Shown here piece by piece: positions 1 to 9,219 of a DNA stretch of 64,000 bases. Made by a program: the position numbers and the translations under genes. The DNA is from Gracilaria domingensis. Its lineage: Eukaryota; Rhodophyta; Florideophyceae; Gracilariales; Gracilariaceae. Within the stretch, counting starts at the first letter, position 1. The number at the start of each line of letters is the position of its first letter. The stretch lies in NCBI GenBank assembly GCA_022539475.1, contig VCMS01000030.1:124001-188000 (forward strand), written 5' to 3'. The notes under the pieces were generated by a model, which worked only from the letters and a program-made list of their open reading frames with translations, did no database searches and was not told where the DNA came from.

Positions 1-282
1 ATCGAAGTAGAGTAGCACAGTCGAAAACTTCCTTCATGTTCGGCTTTTCGACACATTTTTCTTTCGCAATCTTCCGACCCTGTATGGCGCACGTCATTTA
101 TATGTCAGGCTTGCCGTGACAACGCCGAGCACCAAAAAAGCAAACGTCTCTTTATCTCTCGATGTACGTACCTCTTTTTCCTTTCTTGTCGCATCAATGT
201 ACGGCGGATATATTACCACCCATCGACGGGGGTCCACATCTGGTCCATAATCTGCGCCAAATACCATGGTCGATCGATTCAT
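1..282 (-). CDS. SRP19: Signal recognition particle 19 kDa subunit, 5' part, spliced
   Basis: SRP19 binds SRP RNA helices 6 and 8 and helps SRP54 load onto the particle that targets secretory proteins to the ER. Exon 1 (282-172) encodes the family start region with RRWVVIYPPYIDATRKEKE. A GT..AG intron (171-80, 92 nt, donor GTACGT, acceptor ATACAG) follows in phase 0. Exon 2 (79-1) reads GRKIAKEKCVEKPNMKEVFD, matching the EGRR-IPKE-AVENP-EI block of SRP19. The gene runs off the left edge. The start at 282 gives a short N-terminus of the usual SRP19 kind; ATG at 267 or 372 is also open in frame. The exon pair and its fit to the family are seen in the sequence; the precise start is inferred. Confidence 0.88.
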
Positions 283-842
283 TGCGCTTGCAAACGAATT
301 CAGATACTGCACCTCCTCGACTGAAGTTGCTTTGACATCAAAATGGAAGACGTATGTGCTTCCGAATGACAACAGGTACTTTTCTGAACGTTGGGTCTGA
401 GAACAAGAGATATAGGGATATCGACTTCAGTAAAACCTTCCAGGGTTTTGCCGTATGGCGGTATCGAACTTCACCAGAAGGGATATATTCGCAACGAATA
501 CATCCCTCAAAGCTCTGGAGACGCACTTGTAAGAAATTTGATTGACCAGAAATGGACCCCACCAGACTCTGGTGACCAGAGCCCCTCTCAGTTCACCAAA
601 AATCTACAATTTCCGCTGTCCCGGAATCGCCAGCACCACGTCTTTCATGACGGGGGGCATCACGAGCTGGCGTATTACTCTGGAATCCGGACATTAGACA
701 TTTACGCGAAGTGGTTTTGTTTCCAAATCGTACTGAGTTCACTATTGTTGCGCTGGAAACCAATCCGCTTGGAGCAGCTTGCAACTGTTCACAGAGCGCA
801 GAAAGATGAGCTTTTGATTCTCGAAGGATATATGGGCTCAGT
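283..842. other. Divergent intergenic region SRP19/USE1
   Basis: This stretch separates the starts of SRP19 (minus) and USE1 (plus) and probably holds both promoters. It has a few chance ORFs without recognisable domains. I see no clear TATA box, RNA gene or repeat. Confidence 0.5.
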
Positions 843-1784
843 ATGACGAATGCTTTAATTCCCGATGCGCATGTTGGTGGAACAAACCTAGATATGGCAA
901 GTGGGAGAGCAACTCGCCGAGCAGAGAAGGATGAAGTCTTTTGGACGGAGCTGGAGATAAGAAGACTTGGAAACGTTGTTGCAGAATCTATCAATGCGAG
1001 GAGGTACATCGGGGACAGCAATGGGGCAGAAGAAGAAAGAAAACAAATGCGTGCTTACATTGAGGCTATGAAAAGAAAGTCCACCCGCGTTCTTCATCGG
1101 GCAGAATTGTACGCAAGAAGCGGGCACGCTGCATGGCCAGGAATAGACCCAACAATTACGGATCCTGTGAGCCTGGCAGAGGAGTACGTTCGTGTCGTTG
1201 AAAACTATGAAGCTGTTTTGTCCGAAGAAGAAAGTCGAGCAAAGTTAGTACGAGCCGAAAATGTTGCTGATACTGACAGCGGGGTCATCAGGGATCTAGA
1301 GATTACAGCGGAAGAGTGGGAGAAAGCTGACGATCTTGCATACAGAGAGGCGCTTCAGAAAGACAAGCAAAGATCCGAATCTGCCCGACAGGATTTGTTT
1401 AACGACGCTGATGGACTGAGACGGCGAAAAGGAGCTCCAGGCTCGTCGGAAGTCAGGAAAGGTTCCCTATCTAAAGAAGATGAAGAACTACTGGCACGTC
1501 ATCAGCCGATTCAAGATGAATTAACTTCCAATCTTGTTGACCTCGTTGGTCAACTGAAGGAAAGTGTGACTAACAACAACGAAAAGCTAAAGAAAGATAG
1601 CGAGGTTCTTGACAAGACAGAGGCCGCCGTGGAGAAGAATATCTCTGGAATTACAAGACATAGAACTAATCTTCGGGAGTATGGCCAGTCAGCAACTTTT
1701 TCTTGGTGGTTGATGATGATTGCGGTGGTCGTGATGGTCGTCATATTTGTCCTTCTCGTGATTCTAATGAGAATTCCCGTTTAA
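843..1784 (+). CDS. USE1: USE1-type SNARE, ER vesicle fusion
   Basis: USE1 is a Qc-type SNARE of the ER that works with Sec20, Syntaxin-18/Ufe1 and Sec22 in Golgi-to-ER retrograde fusion. The 313-residue protein has an N-terminal helical region, a charged middle, a SNARE-like coiled coil from about residue 215 (LLARHQPIQDELTSNLVDLV, then VLDKTEAAVEKNISGITRHR) and a C-terminal anchor at about 286-309 beginning SWWLMMIAVV. The order and the SWW-anchor ending fit the USE1 family well. The family typically has an aspartate rather than glutamine at the SNARE zero layer; the D in VLD may be that residue, but this needs an alignment. The start at 843 is the first ATG of the frame; ATG at 894 is an alternative. 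Single exon, convergent with the EGY-like gene. Confidence 0.85.
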   Translation: MTNALIPDAHVGGTNLDMASGRATRRAEKDEVFWTELEIRRLGNVVAESINARRYIGDSNGAEEERKQMRAYIEAMKRKSTRVLHRAELYARSGHAAWPGIDPTITDPVSLAEEYVRVVENYEAVLSEEESRAKLVRAENVADTDSGVIRDLEITAEEWEKADDLAYREALQKDKQRSESARQDLFNDADGLRRRKGAPGSSEVRKGSLSKEDEELLARHQPIQDELTSNLVDLVGQLKESVTNNNEKLKKDSEVLDKTEAAVEKNISGITRHRTNLREYGQSATFSWWLMMIAVVVMVVIFVLLVILMRIPV

Positions 1785-2234
1785 GAGTCGAAGGAAGAAC
1801 TCCCGTAGCTTGGTCAAACCTAAAACATACGTTGTCAATAGTCCGGAAAGTACTGCAGATATGTCAGGTTCTGTGTGAGAGACATTTTGGTACAAAGAGC
1901 TTTGAAATGCTGCAACGATGACGACGTATCATCTTGAGAATGCCTTTAATCATACCCTTGATCGTTGAGCTTTTGTATCGGGGCTCCATTGTATATACAA
2001 GTACCTAATGTGAAGTCTACCGGTTTGCGCAACAGCTTTTCCTTTGGAGTGCATTGTCGAGAAATGATGCGTACGCAAATATGGAACTAATCCACCATGT
2101 GGGCTGCGGAGCCATGTGGCAAACAGATCTCTCCAATTACTCAACCAAAGAGCTTGCAAAGCAAGAGGGTACAAGTTTTCTGGTAAGCCTTTCGGCTAAT
2201 GGCGTTAATAGTATATATATTACCAGTAGTGCAG
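1785..2234. other. Convergent intergenic region
   Basis: About 450 bases between the 3' ends of USE1 and the EGY-like gene, presumably both 3' UTRs and terminators. No gene, repeat or RNA seen. Confidence 0.5.
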
Positions 2235-3992
2235 CTAGTATTGTCCGAGAATATCGCCAATCTGATCTGGAAAAGGAATCAGAATGAGGAGCATGAAACA
2301 AAGCGTTGCCAACCCAATGGCCGTCCGTGTCCCATCTGGTTCAATTACTTCGTTCTGGCAAGGGTAGTCACTCTCTCGTTGCAAGAACACACATACAAGA
2401 CCCCAGAACAAAAGCAAAGGAGAGTTTCCAACGAGGGAGCTTAGTCCCTGTAAGAACAATGTGACAGCTGTTGCCCTGCCGGCAACCGCTCGACCATAAA
2501 GCGCCTGCACTATGCGCCCACCATCAAGTCTTCCGATAGGTAGAAGGTTCAGTGCATTAACTAACAACCCGGTGTAGCCAATCACAGCCAAGGGATGAAC
2601 AGCAATCGTAGCTTGTTCTCTCAACGCAGCCGGCAGAATGATGTCAGCCACAGCCCCAACAAGAACCGAAGCGTGAAACAAAGAGGAAGGGATTTGTGGG
2701 AACCAATCCGCAATCTGCCCACTCCCGGTAATCGCAAGGCCTGCCACTAGAGCCACAAGACTTGCGATCGTCCCCGCAATAGGTCCTGCGACAGCAAAAT
2801 CGAACATATCCTTTCTCAACCGTGGGTAACTCTCCAGAGGAGTAACAGTTCCATACGTACCAATCTGCAGACTTGGAATGAAATATGGAAGACCGACTTT
2901 AATTCCACGATAGGCGGCTGCTATTCGATGGCCAATCTCATGGATGACAGAAATGGCAATCGCACCGGCAGATACGGGAACGGTGAGCAGAGCTTCTTCC
3001 ACGCTACCTTTCGCGATCTCAGTGACAACTTCAGGAGTAAGACCGAAAATGCCAATGCCATATGAAAAGGTTGTGAAGCATGCAGCAAAGCCCAGTACAA
3101 CGGCAAAAACAGCGTTAAAGGTTGTGGTCTCATTCGGTTTAGCGGCAGCTGGCAACGCAACTAAAACGGGTCGCTTATCATCGCCATCCACAGAATCTTT
3201 TGGATCCTGTAGAAGGAACAGACGTACTCGTTCCGAAATACCTTCTTTTGCAGCCAATGCCTCAAGCTGTTCAAGTAATTTGGCCGGGTCCTGTCTCATG
3301 TTTCCTCGAAATACAACGCGTTCATCGAATGGGGATCGGTCTACTTCAGTGACGAAGAAAGTCTTCATTCCGCAGAGCTTCTCTTTGATAATCTCTATAT
3401 CACTCTCCGACACGCGCGGAAATTCAGCGCTGAGAATCTCAGAGAGAGAGCCGGCCGTAAGTGGTTGCGGCATACCCGACACAGGTTTCTTTTCAACGTT
3501 ATGCTCAGCCTGCTCCTGTTTCTGATCATACGGATTTTGTGTTTCAGGCGATGGAGGTGCCTTGCCAGCATCGTGTGCGTCCTTCAAACTTTTCATCTTA
3601 TCCAACTCCAAACGCTTTCGCTCCGCCTGCAATTCGGCTCGCTCAAACTCCAAACGGGCCTTTGCCGCCATCAGCTCCAACCGCTCGGCCTCCAGACGCG
3701 CAACGCGGGCCTTTTCCTTCCGCTGTTCCGGTGTGAGAGAGTTGTTGGTGACAGAAGGCTCAGCGCTTTCGTTTGGAATTTGAGAGGGTGACGATTGTGT
3801 GGTCTCCCCCTGCGCGGCACAAACAGGCGCATGGCGAACGACGCGCGGGCGAATCGGGCGACACACGCTGCGTCGAAAGCGGTAGGCAGTATGGTGGAGC
3901 GGAGACACGTTTAGAAAGGCGGGGAGGGTGGGCATGGTGGGCGGCTCGGAGGCGGTAGCGGAGGCTGATCCGTTGCGGGGGACGGCGCACAC
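2235..3992 (-). CDS. EGY: EGY-like plastid S2P zinc metalloprotease
   Basis: This is a site-2-protease family intramembrane metalloprotease of the plant/algal EGY group, which act in plastid membranes and are needed for thylakoid development. The 585-residue protein starts with a basic, Ser/Pro-rich transit peptide (from M1, or better M20, MPTLPAFLNVSP). A Lys/Glu-rich coiled coil follows at about 90-150, then a soluble domain and a multi-pass membrane domain. The zinc motif HEIGH is at about 351-355 and the second motif NLLPIGRLDGG at about 482-492, with D490 as the likely third zinc ligand. All catalytic residues are present, so it is probably active. Length and domain order match EGY1/EGY2; which paralogue cannot be told by eye. 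Its upstream region is interrupted by a Harbinger transposon. Confidence 0.9.
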   Translation of the reverse strand: MCAVPRNGSASATASEPPTMPTLPAFLNVSPLHHTAYRFRRSVCRPIRPRVVRHAPVCAAQGETTQSSPSQIPNESAEPSVTNNSLTPEQRKEKARVARLEAERLELMAAKARLEFERAELQAERKRLELDKMKSLKDAHDAGKAPPSPETQNPYDQKQEQAEHNVEKKPVSGMPQPLTAGSLSEILSAEFPRVSESDIEIIKEKLCGMKTFFVTEVDRSPFDERVVFRGNMRQDPAKLLEQLEALAAKEGISERVRLFLLQDPKDSVDGDDKRPVLVALPAAAKPNETTTFNAVFAVVLGFAACFTTFSYGIGIFGLTPEVVTEIAKGSVEEALLTVPVSAGAIAISVIHEIGHRIAAAYRGIKVGLPYFIPSLQIGTYGTVTPLESYPRLRKDMFDFAVAGPIAGTIASLVALVAGLAITGSGQIADWFPQIPSSLFHASVLVGAVADIILPAALREQATIAVHPLAVIGYTGLLVNALNLLPIGRLDGGRIVQALYGRAVAGRATAVTLFLQGLSSLVGNSPLLLFWGLVCVFLQRESDYPCQNEVIEPDGTRTAIGLATLCFMLLILIPFPDQIGDILGQY

Positions 3993-4845
3993 AGGCGGCG
4001 AATTGCGGCAAGCACAGGGCGCGAGATGTTGGAGATGGGGCCGGCTGGATGGAGAGGAGATTCGCGCATGACGTGAAGCTCAGCGCGTGTTGGAGTGCAA
4101 GAGATCATTGGGCAGCAGTGGTATCTGCAACGTTCGCGCATTGCCATTGCTCTCGTCGTCCTCTGCCAGAATTGCCGCGTTTGAACCTTTTTCTCGGGCC
4201 CGCACGTCCGATCCCCTTACAGAACCCCTCATTACAGTGGATCACGCCGAGTGGCAAACGTTACCAAGATTCTGCCCGTATCTCACCAAATATCCTCCTT
4301 CTCCTTGATGACTCCTCCATGCCATGCCAGCCTGCGCGTCACGCATATTTGAAGCGCTTTCAGACCTCCTCTGCGGCTTGCGTAATGTGCAGACTCTCAA
4401 ACACTCCGGGCAGGTGACGCAAAAGCAAAAGCTCCGTCTCGTAGAAGGCCTTTATTTGAACAAGCGTTCCAATTGTGAGGACGGGGCTGGAGTATCGTAC
4501 GGCCAGGCAACCAAAGAGACGCCGAGAACGACATCTCGCTTGTAGTGAGTTGAGCTCACCCACACCGATCTGCAAAGGAGATGGGGAGCCGCTGTATCAT
4601 GGAAAACATCCAACACTTTCCCTGGTGCGTCGTGCCCAACTCACTGCTTCCATAGAGCGGCTGGTATCTAGTAGATACTACCTTCGGTATCTACTGCCGC
4701 GTCATCCCGTGAGCGTGTCGGTCACTCATCGCCACCTGCAACAAGGCACCGATCAAAAGGCGCTGCCGGCCACTTGGTGTTGCGCGTGTCCACGTGTCTC
4801 TCCAAAACACCCATCCATCATCGCCCGCCCTTCAGGACCGCCACC
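3993..4845. other. EGY-like gene upstream region
   Basis: About 850 bases upstream of the EGY-like gene, ending at the TCA target duplication (4846-4848) of the Harbinger element. It includes a hairpin-forming stretch at about 4664-4696 in which GTATCTA/TAGATAC arms occur three times (9-bp stem AGTAGATAC/GTATCTACT). Chance ORFs here have no recognisable domain. It is the left half of what was probably a shared promoter region with the transporter gene now at 13544. Confidence 0.5.
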
Positions 4846-4848
4846 TCA

Positions 4849-4891
4849 GGCCCTGTCTTAACAAGCGTCGACGACGCGTTGTCGTTGACGC
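4849..4891 (+). repeat. Left terminal inverted repeat of Harbinger
   Basis: 43 bp starting GGCCCTGTCTTAACAAGCGT. Its reverse complement is at 13349-13391 with one C/T difference at TIR position 21. Preceded by TCA. The inner half (GACGACGCGTTGTCGTTGAC) is nearly palindromic and may be a transposase binding site. Confidence 0.92.
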
Positions 4892-5038
4892 CACCGAAAC
4901 TTGTAAGACGATCAGTGGCCAGTATATGACCCCGGTCATTGTCCCCACTCTTTTCTTGAAGCCCAACAGGCTGTAAGTAAACAAACGTCTGCGGGCATTC
5001 AGAGCCCCCGAGACCCTACGGTGGTCCTCCAAAGTGCA

Positions 5039-5100
5039 GTGCGGCATAATAGAGAGTATACCGCACTTGGAGATTATAGAGTGCGCAGCTTGCGCACTCT
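5039..5100. repeat. Left subterminal hairpins
   Basis: Two hairpins lie side by side: AGTGCGG/CCGCACT around 5039-5067, and a perfect 10-bp stem AGAGTGCGCA/TGCGCACTCT with a 3-nt loop at 5078-5100. They lie about 190-250 bp inside the left terminus and mirror the hairpins near the right end. They also argue that the open frame reaching back to 5034 is not translated from there. Confidence 0.7.
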
Positions 5101-5294
5101 GCGAGCCAACGACGTTCCCCAGACCACAACCCAGCGCACCGCTCGTATCTTCTGGCTATCGATCTCGCCCTCTCTTTGTCCCTGCAAGCCACCTCCTCTT
5201 GCACAGCAGCGCATCCAACGCGGCTCTTGCCGCCAACAACTCTACCGCACGAGCGTGCGCATCTTCTTCTTATATGCCATCAGCCCACAACAAA

Positions 5295-6845
5295 ATGTGC
5301 GATCCACCGAAAACTCCGCCGCCGCTTACCTCAACAGAAAAGATTACAAAACCATCACTGGTCAACGCGAATGCAGCAGTACAAAATTTGGATCCTTCTT
5401 CGGCTCACAGTCTCCACTCCCCTTCTCTTCGTCAAAGGGAACAGCCGATGCCTACCTCTATCGTAACTGAACCGCAACCTTTGCGCCTCAGTCCGCGCAA
5501 AACGCCCTCCACGCTACATGATGGGAGTCAAACAAATGATTTATACTGTTCGCAAAGTACCAAAGAGTTTGACGCTTGTATATTTCAGCAGCGAGAGAAA
5601 GCACTCCAATTCTATACGTATCCAAAATCCAAACCCGTCCAGCATCTACATTTGGTTGCGAAACAATGGAAACTCTCCATTAATTCGAGGTCGAAAGAGA
5701 ATCTTATCTCTAGGTTCATGATATATATTTTTGTCTTGACGCAGAAAGGGAAGAATTTCGATGAACTCGTCCGAAGAAACAGGAGTTGTAATGACTACAG
5801 GAGCTGGTTGGAGGACTACATTCGAGAGTCTGAGACATGGGCAATTCTTCCAGAGGTCCATTGCCTCATCGAAAGACTACATCCACGAGATAGAAAGCCT
5901 GCTATAAGTGCCATACGTGTAGCATTGAAGGGCTTAACTGACGAATTGAATGGAACTGGAAACAAGAAAACTAACTTCTCTCTTTCCGAATTTGCGCGTC
6001 TTCTTGTTCTTCTCAGAGACGACAATCGGTGCCGTCACGCGCTGCTTAAGGCATGCGGAACGGAGTTGTCCAGAGCAGAACTGGACTGTCGGATTTCTCG
6101 CGAAGCCTTTTGGGGTATCATTGCCCAACGATTTAACGACCAACTCGTGGATTCGAAAGAGGACTTTACGGGGAACTTGGAGGAGGTCAAATCTAACGCT
6201 CGCCCCCCATGTGAAAGAACAGCGTCTTTCCTAAAGGAACGTTTCTATGAAGGGAAGCGAGAATTTACTGATGTCTACGAGAAGTGGTCTGCGTCTGGTC
6301 AAAATGATCCAGATCGTATTGTAGCGTTCATGAAGCTATCTGCCAATGGGGACTACAAAATGGAATCAAAGAGAGCGCTTGTTATGTTTTTGGTTTGTAA
6401 AGTAGGCACTCCTCAGGAGGACACTAACCTTCTTCATATGGCTTCGAAACTAATCGAAAATGGGCAGGGAGGAATTGATGAAGGTGTTCAAAGAAGCCTG
6501 GGAAATGTGAGCGTCGGAACAAAGTCGCAAAAGAGACGCAGCACGGACCAGAAAACTCTCGACGATATGTCAAAGTCCCTCAACGATTTTACTGGTTTTG
6601 TTAAGCAGCAGATAGCGCAGAGTAGCAAATCACACACACCTGGTGGCCTGAAGATTGATGAAGTGGAACAGGAAGACCGCCTTGCTGCAAATCTTATTAC
6701 TAGTTCCGAAAGGTACAAACGCGCTCTCGAGATTGGGGATATCGAGACGCAGCAAATTCTTCGAAGCCTTCTGTTTCGAAGCAAGAAGCGTCTGAAGAAG
6801 TTCTGTGATGAAAGGTCGAAAGACAATGATGACAACGAGATCTGA
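5295..6845 (+). CDS. Harbinger accessory protein candidate, SAP-like, function unproven
   Basis: 516 codons from ATG 5295 (aaaATG context; 5274 is the next choice). The frame is open from 5034 but there runs through subterminal hairpins. The first ~90 residues are Pro/Ser/Thr-rich. A segment near residues 115-150 (HLHLVAKQWKLSINSRSKEN, then LISRF) resembles a SAP DNA-binding helix pair. Next comes a helical core with NFSLSEFARLLVLLRDDNRC and ISREAFWGIIAQRFND, and a Lys-rich C-terminal coiled coil (residues about 410-516). PIF/Harbinger elements usually carry a second, DNA-binding protein (often Myb/SANT) needed for nuclear import or TIR binding. Position inside the TIRs and convergent orientation to the transposase suggest that role. 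No Myb/SANT motif is seen, so the assignment is inference. Confidence 0.7.
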   Translation: MCDPPKTPPPLTSTEKITKPSLVNANAAVQNLDPSSAHSLHSPSLRQREQPMPTSIVTEPQPLRLSPRKTPSTLHDGSQTNDLYCSQSTKEFDACIFQQREKALQFYTYPKSKPVQHLHLVAKQWKLSINSRSKENLISRFMIYIFVLTQKGKNFDELVRRNRSCNDYRSWLEDYIRESETWAILPEVHCLIERLHPRDRKPAISAIRVALKGLTDELNGTGNKKTNFSLSEFARLLVLLRDDNRCRHALLKACGTELSRAELDCRISREAFWGIIAQRFNDQLVDSKEDFTGNLEEVKSNARPPCERTASFLKERFYEGKREFTDVYEKWSASGQNDPDRIVAFMKLSANGDYKMESKRALVMFLVCKVGTPQEDTNLLHMASKLIENGQGGIDEGVQRSLGNVSVGTKSQKRRSTDQKTLDDMSKSLNDFTGFVKQQIAQSSKSHTPGGLKIDEVEQEDRLAANLITSSERYKRALEIGDIETQQILRSLLFRSKKRLKKFCDERSKDNDDNEI

Positions 6846-7312
6846 TTTCTAACATACTGTTCTTGTTCTTGTTCTTCTTTTGTTCTTTAGCTACAGATTT
6901 CTCAGACTCGCGATATAATAGGGGCTTTAATTGTGATCGTGGTGGTACTATTGTCTAGTAGAGACAGTCCACCGGGTGGTGGTGGGATACGATCATTGAT
7001 ATTCTTCGTAAATCCAGTACTTTCCTGCTTCACTGTCGTCTACTACCGTGCTTACCTCTTCCGCACTCCTCGGCCCTTTTCAGGCTTGATGCTCTGCTCG
7101 CCCGCAATCGTTCTCTCCAGCTTCTGTTAGGCGAGCACGCGCTATGGCAGTGTGTCGCGGAACTTCGTAGAAGTCCAAAGCACTGACTTGAGAGATTGCA
7201 GCCAAACTTTGCTCCGGCTTGAGTATTCTCGTCGCAGCCAGTGCAGCCCTGAACATGATTTGTAGACGGCGTAGGGGATTCATACGTTGTTCTGCAGATA
7301 CGGAGAAAATAT
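6846..7312. other. Spacer inside Harbinger
   Basis: Between the 3' end of the accessory ORF and the 3' end of the coiled-coil gene. It begins with a T-rich stretch of TTGTTCTT repeats that could be a 3' UTR. No gene seen. Confidence 0.4.
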
Positions 7313-8674
7313 CTAGCTTGTACTTCGACTATAAAGACCAATAATCTTCGACAAGAAAGCCTTCTGTGTCGTTAAGTTGGCAATCCTCCTCACCATTTGA
7401 ACCTGGTGGGCTTTCGTGAATGTCATACTATCCATCACATTGACCTTTCCACGAACAATTGAGTTGACACCGTCTTCCAATGATACGGAAGACTCCTCGC
7501 ACCCAATCAAGACGGCGAGTCGAGTTAGGAAGGATGTGTAACTATCCCTTTGCTGAGAAAGAGTGAATTCAAGATCCCGATGCGATCTCTTCAACGACTC
7601 AAGCTCAACCTTCTGTTCCTGCACAAATCCACACACTTGTGCATTTTCCCGCAACTTGTCCTCGTAAAGACCACAAATGTGCTGAAACTGCTTCTTAAGG
7701 AACCGTGTGGTTTTCTTATCTTGAAGTCGGACCTCACCTGTTGCGGAATTCGTCTAAAGAGAGAGTGCGGTCTGCGCAACATCAATCGATTGTGCAACGT
7801 CGATGTTAACTTCATTGATATATGGTAAAGAGCTTTCCTCTGTCTCGTCGTCTTCCCCACGAACCGGCTCCTGCAAACCCTCAGAACTTTCACCACCCGA
7901 TTGCATCATAGCAATGATTCCACTCTGCACATTCATCATGCCATATATCTCATCTTGGAAAGCTTTCGATTCGATAAGGATTGCACGTGAGGCATTGTCT
8001 ACTTCATCTGCGGCGGCCATATCACTGATTAGGTCCTCCAGCTTCTCACGCAACATTCTGTACCGTGCCGCGAAATCTTTGTTTCTTCCAATAAGAGAAT
8101 CCAAAGAGTGTATCGCAGCTTCTATCAACGGATCATTCCATGTAGACGTTGTGTTGTCTACGTCGAGGTTAGAGAACATACTCTGGCGCCGAGAAGAGTG
8201 GTCACCATATGATGAGATGGTAAGATCTCCGAAGGAATCACGAGTGACATCCCTTTGATGGATGAGTTCGGAGTACTTTTCCTCGAAACCCTCTCTTTCC
8301 TTCTCTGCAGTGTGCCTTGCGTTTTCCAATCCCGCATTCTCAGTCTTTAGAGTTGCAATGTCAGCCTCCAGTTCAGCCTTGATCTTCTTTACCCTTGACT
8401 CCCTCTCCTCGATCTCCATTGGGAGCTATTGACGTGCTTGCTCGGACTTCTGGCTGCAGGCGAGAAGAATTTCAGTACGCGCAGAAAGTTGCTCTACCAC
8501 TTGCTTTTCATCACACTGCTTACAACCAAGCTTTTCGGATAGCCACCTCAAGAACGCTTGATGCTCGTCAGCGAGATAGGTGTTACTCGCTCTCTGACTA
8601 ACACTGCTTCTTCTGTTCATGTATTCGAGTGCGCGACGTCTGGTGCACTCACTTTGAAACGCCGAAAGGGCCAT
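7313..8674 (-). CDS. Coiled-coil protein, split gene inside Harbinger, unrecognised
   Basis: Three open stretches on minus fit one gene. Proposed exons are 8674-8501, 8425-7811 and 7753-7313, all joined in phase 0, about 409 residues. Proposed introns are 8500-8426 (75 nt, GTGGTA..CAATAG) and 7810-7754 (57 nt, GTTAAC..TCTCTTTAG). The second acceptor, with its pyrimidine tract, is convincing; the first is weaker, and an in-frame TAG (8428-8426) could instead be a true stop. Open frame also continues upstream of 8674 with a heptad-like ERRLTKLRKELQKRN, so the start may lie further up. The protein has a short helical N-terminus (LADEHQAFLRWLSEKLG), a coiled coil (EERESRVKKIKAELEADI), an acidic linker and a second coiled coil. 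I do not recognise the family. It may be a captured host gene or a third element gene. Confidence 0.5.
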
Positions 8675-8769
8675 GTTCCTCTTTTGCAGTTCCTTGCGGA
8701 GTTTTGTTAGTCTCCGCTCCTCGCCGCCACACCCAACACACGCAGAGCATTCCCCCGTCGCTCGCCGAC

Positions 8770-9219
8770 ATGTCCTCCGCGGTCGTCACGCTCTCCGCTG
8801 CCTGCAAGCCACTTTCGGAGCCGCTCTCTCCAAGCTGGTCGCTGCGTGCCGAAGCGCTGGAAAGCGTCTTCCATTTTCTCGTCAAACACTTACAGCAGCT
8901 CGCGCGAATTCAGCACGCGTTCCGCACCCGCGTCCAACGCTTGTGCGATGGCGACAGAGGTAGCCATGATCTCGATGACGATGGCTGCCCATCGCAGACG
9001 CGCTCGCGCTCACCGGCGTCGTCGGTGACCGCCGAGTGCAAGGGCTCCATCTGCTTCGAGGACGAAGCGCTTTCGATCTCGTCGGGCGCCGTACAAAATG
9101 TCCACTGCGCAGTGTGCGATGCACACCAGTCGTATAGGCAACGATGCAAAATTTGCGCCGGCGCTCCAGAGAAACATCGCCGGCAGCGGTGCTTCGCCGC
9201 TGCCTCCAAAACAGCTTAA
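8770..9219 (+). CDS. Small ORF next to satellite, doubtful
   Basis: 149 codons from ATG 8770, divergent from the coiled-coil gene. It has a helical N-terminal part (EALESVFHFLVKHLQQLARI) and a Cys pattern near the end (HCAVCDAHQSYRQRCKICAG) that could bind zinc. No family recognised. The stop lies just before the C-rich satellite begins. GC-rich composition makes chance ORFs likely here. Confidence 0.3.
   Translation: MSSAVVTLSAACKPLSEPLSPSWSLRAEALESVFHFLVKHLQQLARIQHAFRTRVQRLCDGDRGSHDLDDDGCPSQTRSRSPASSVTAECKGSICFEDEALSISSGAVQNVHCAVCDAHQSYRQRCKICAGAPEKHRRQRCFAAASKTA

Noticed and set aside
391-846. 151-codon plus-strand ORF before USE1
   Set aside because: It overlaps the USE1 start in another frame, has no domain and contains many rare-looking residue runs; taken as chance.
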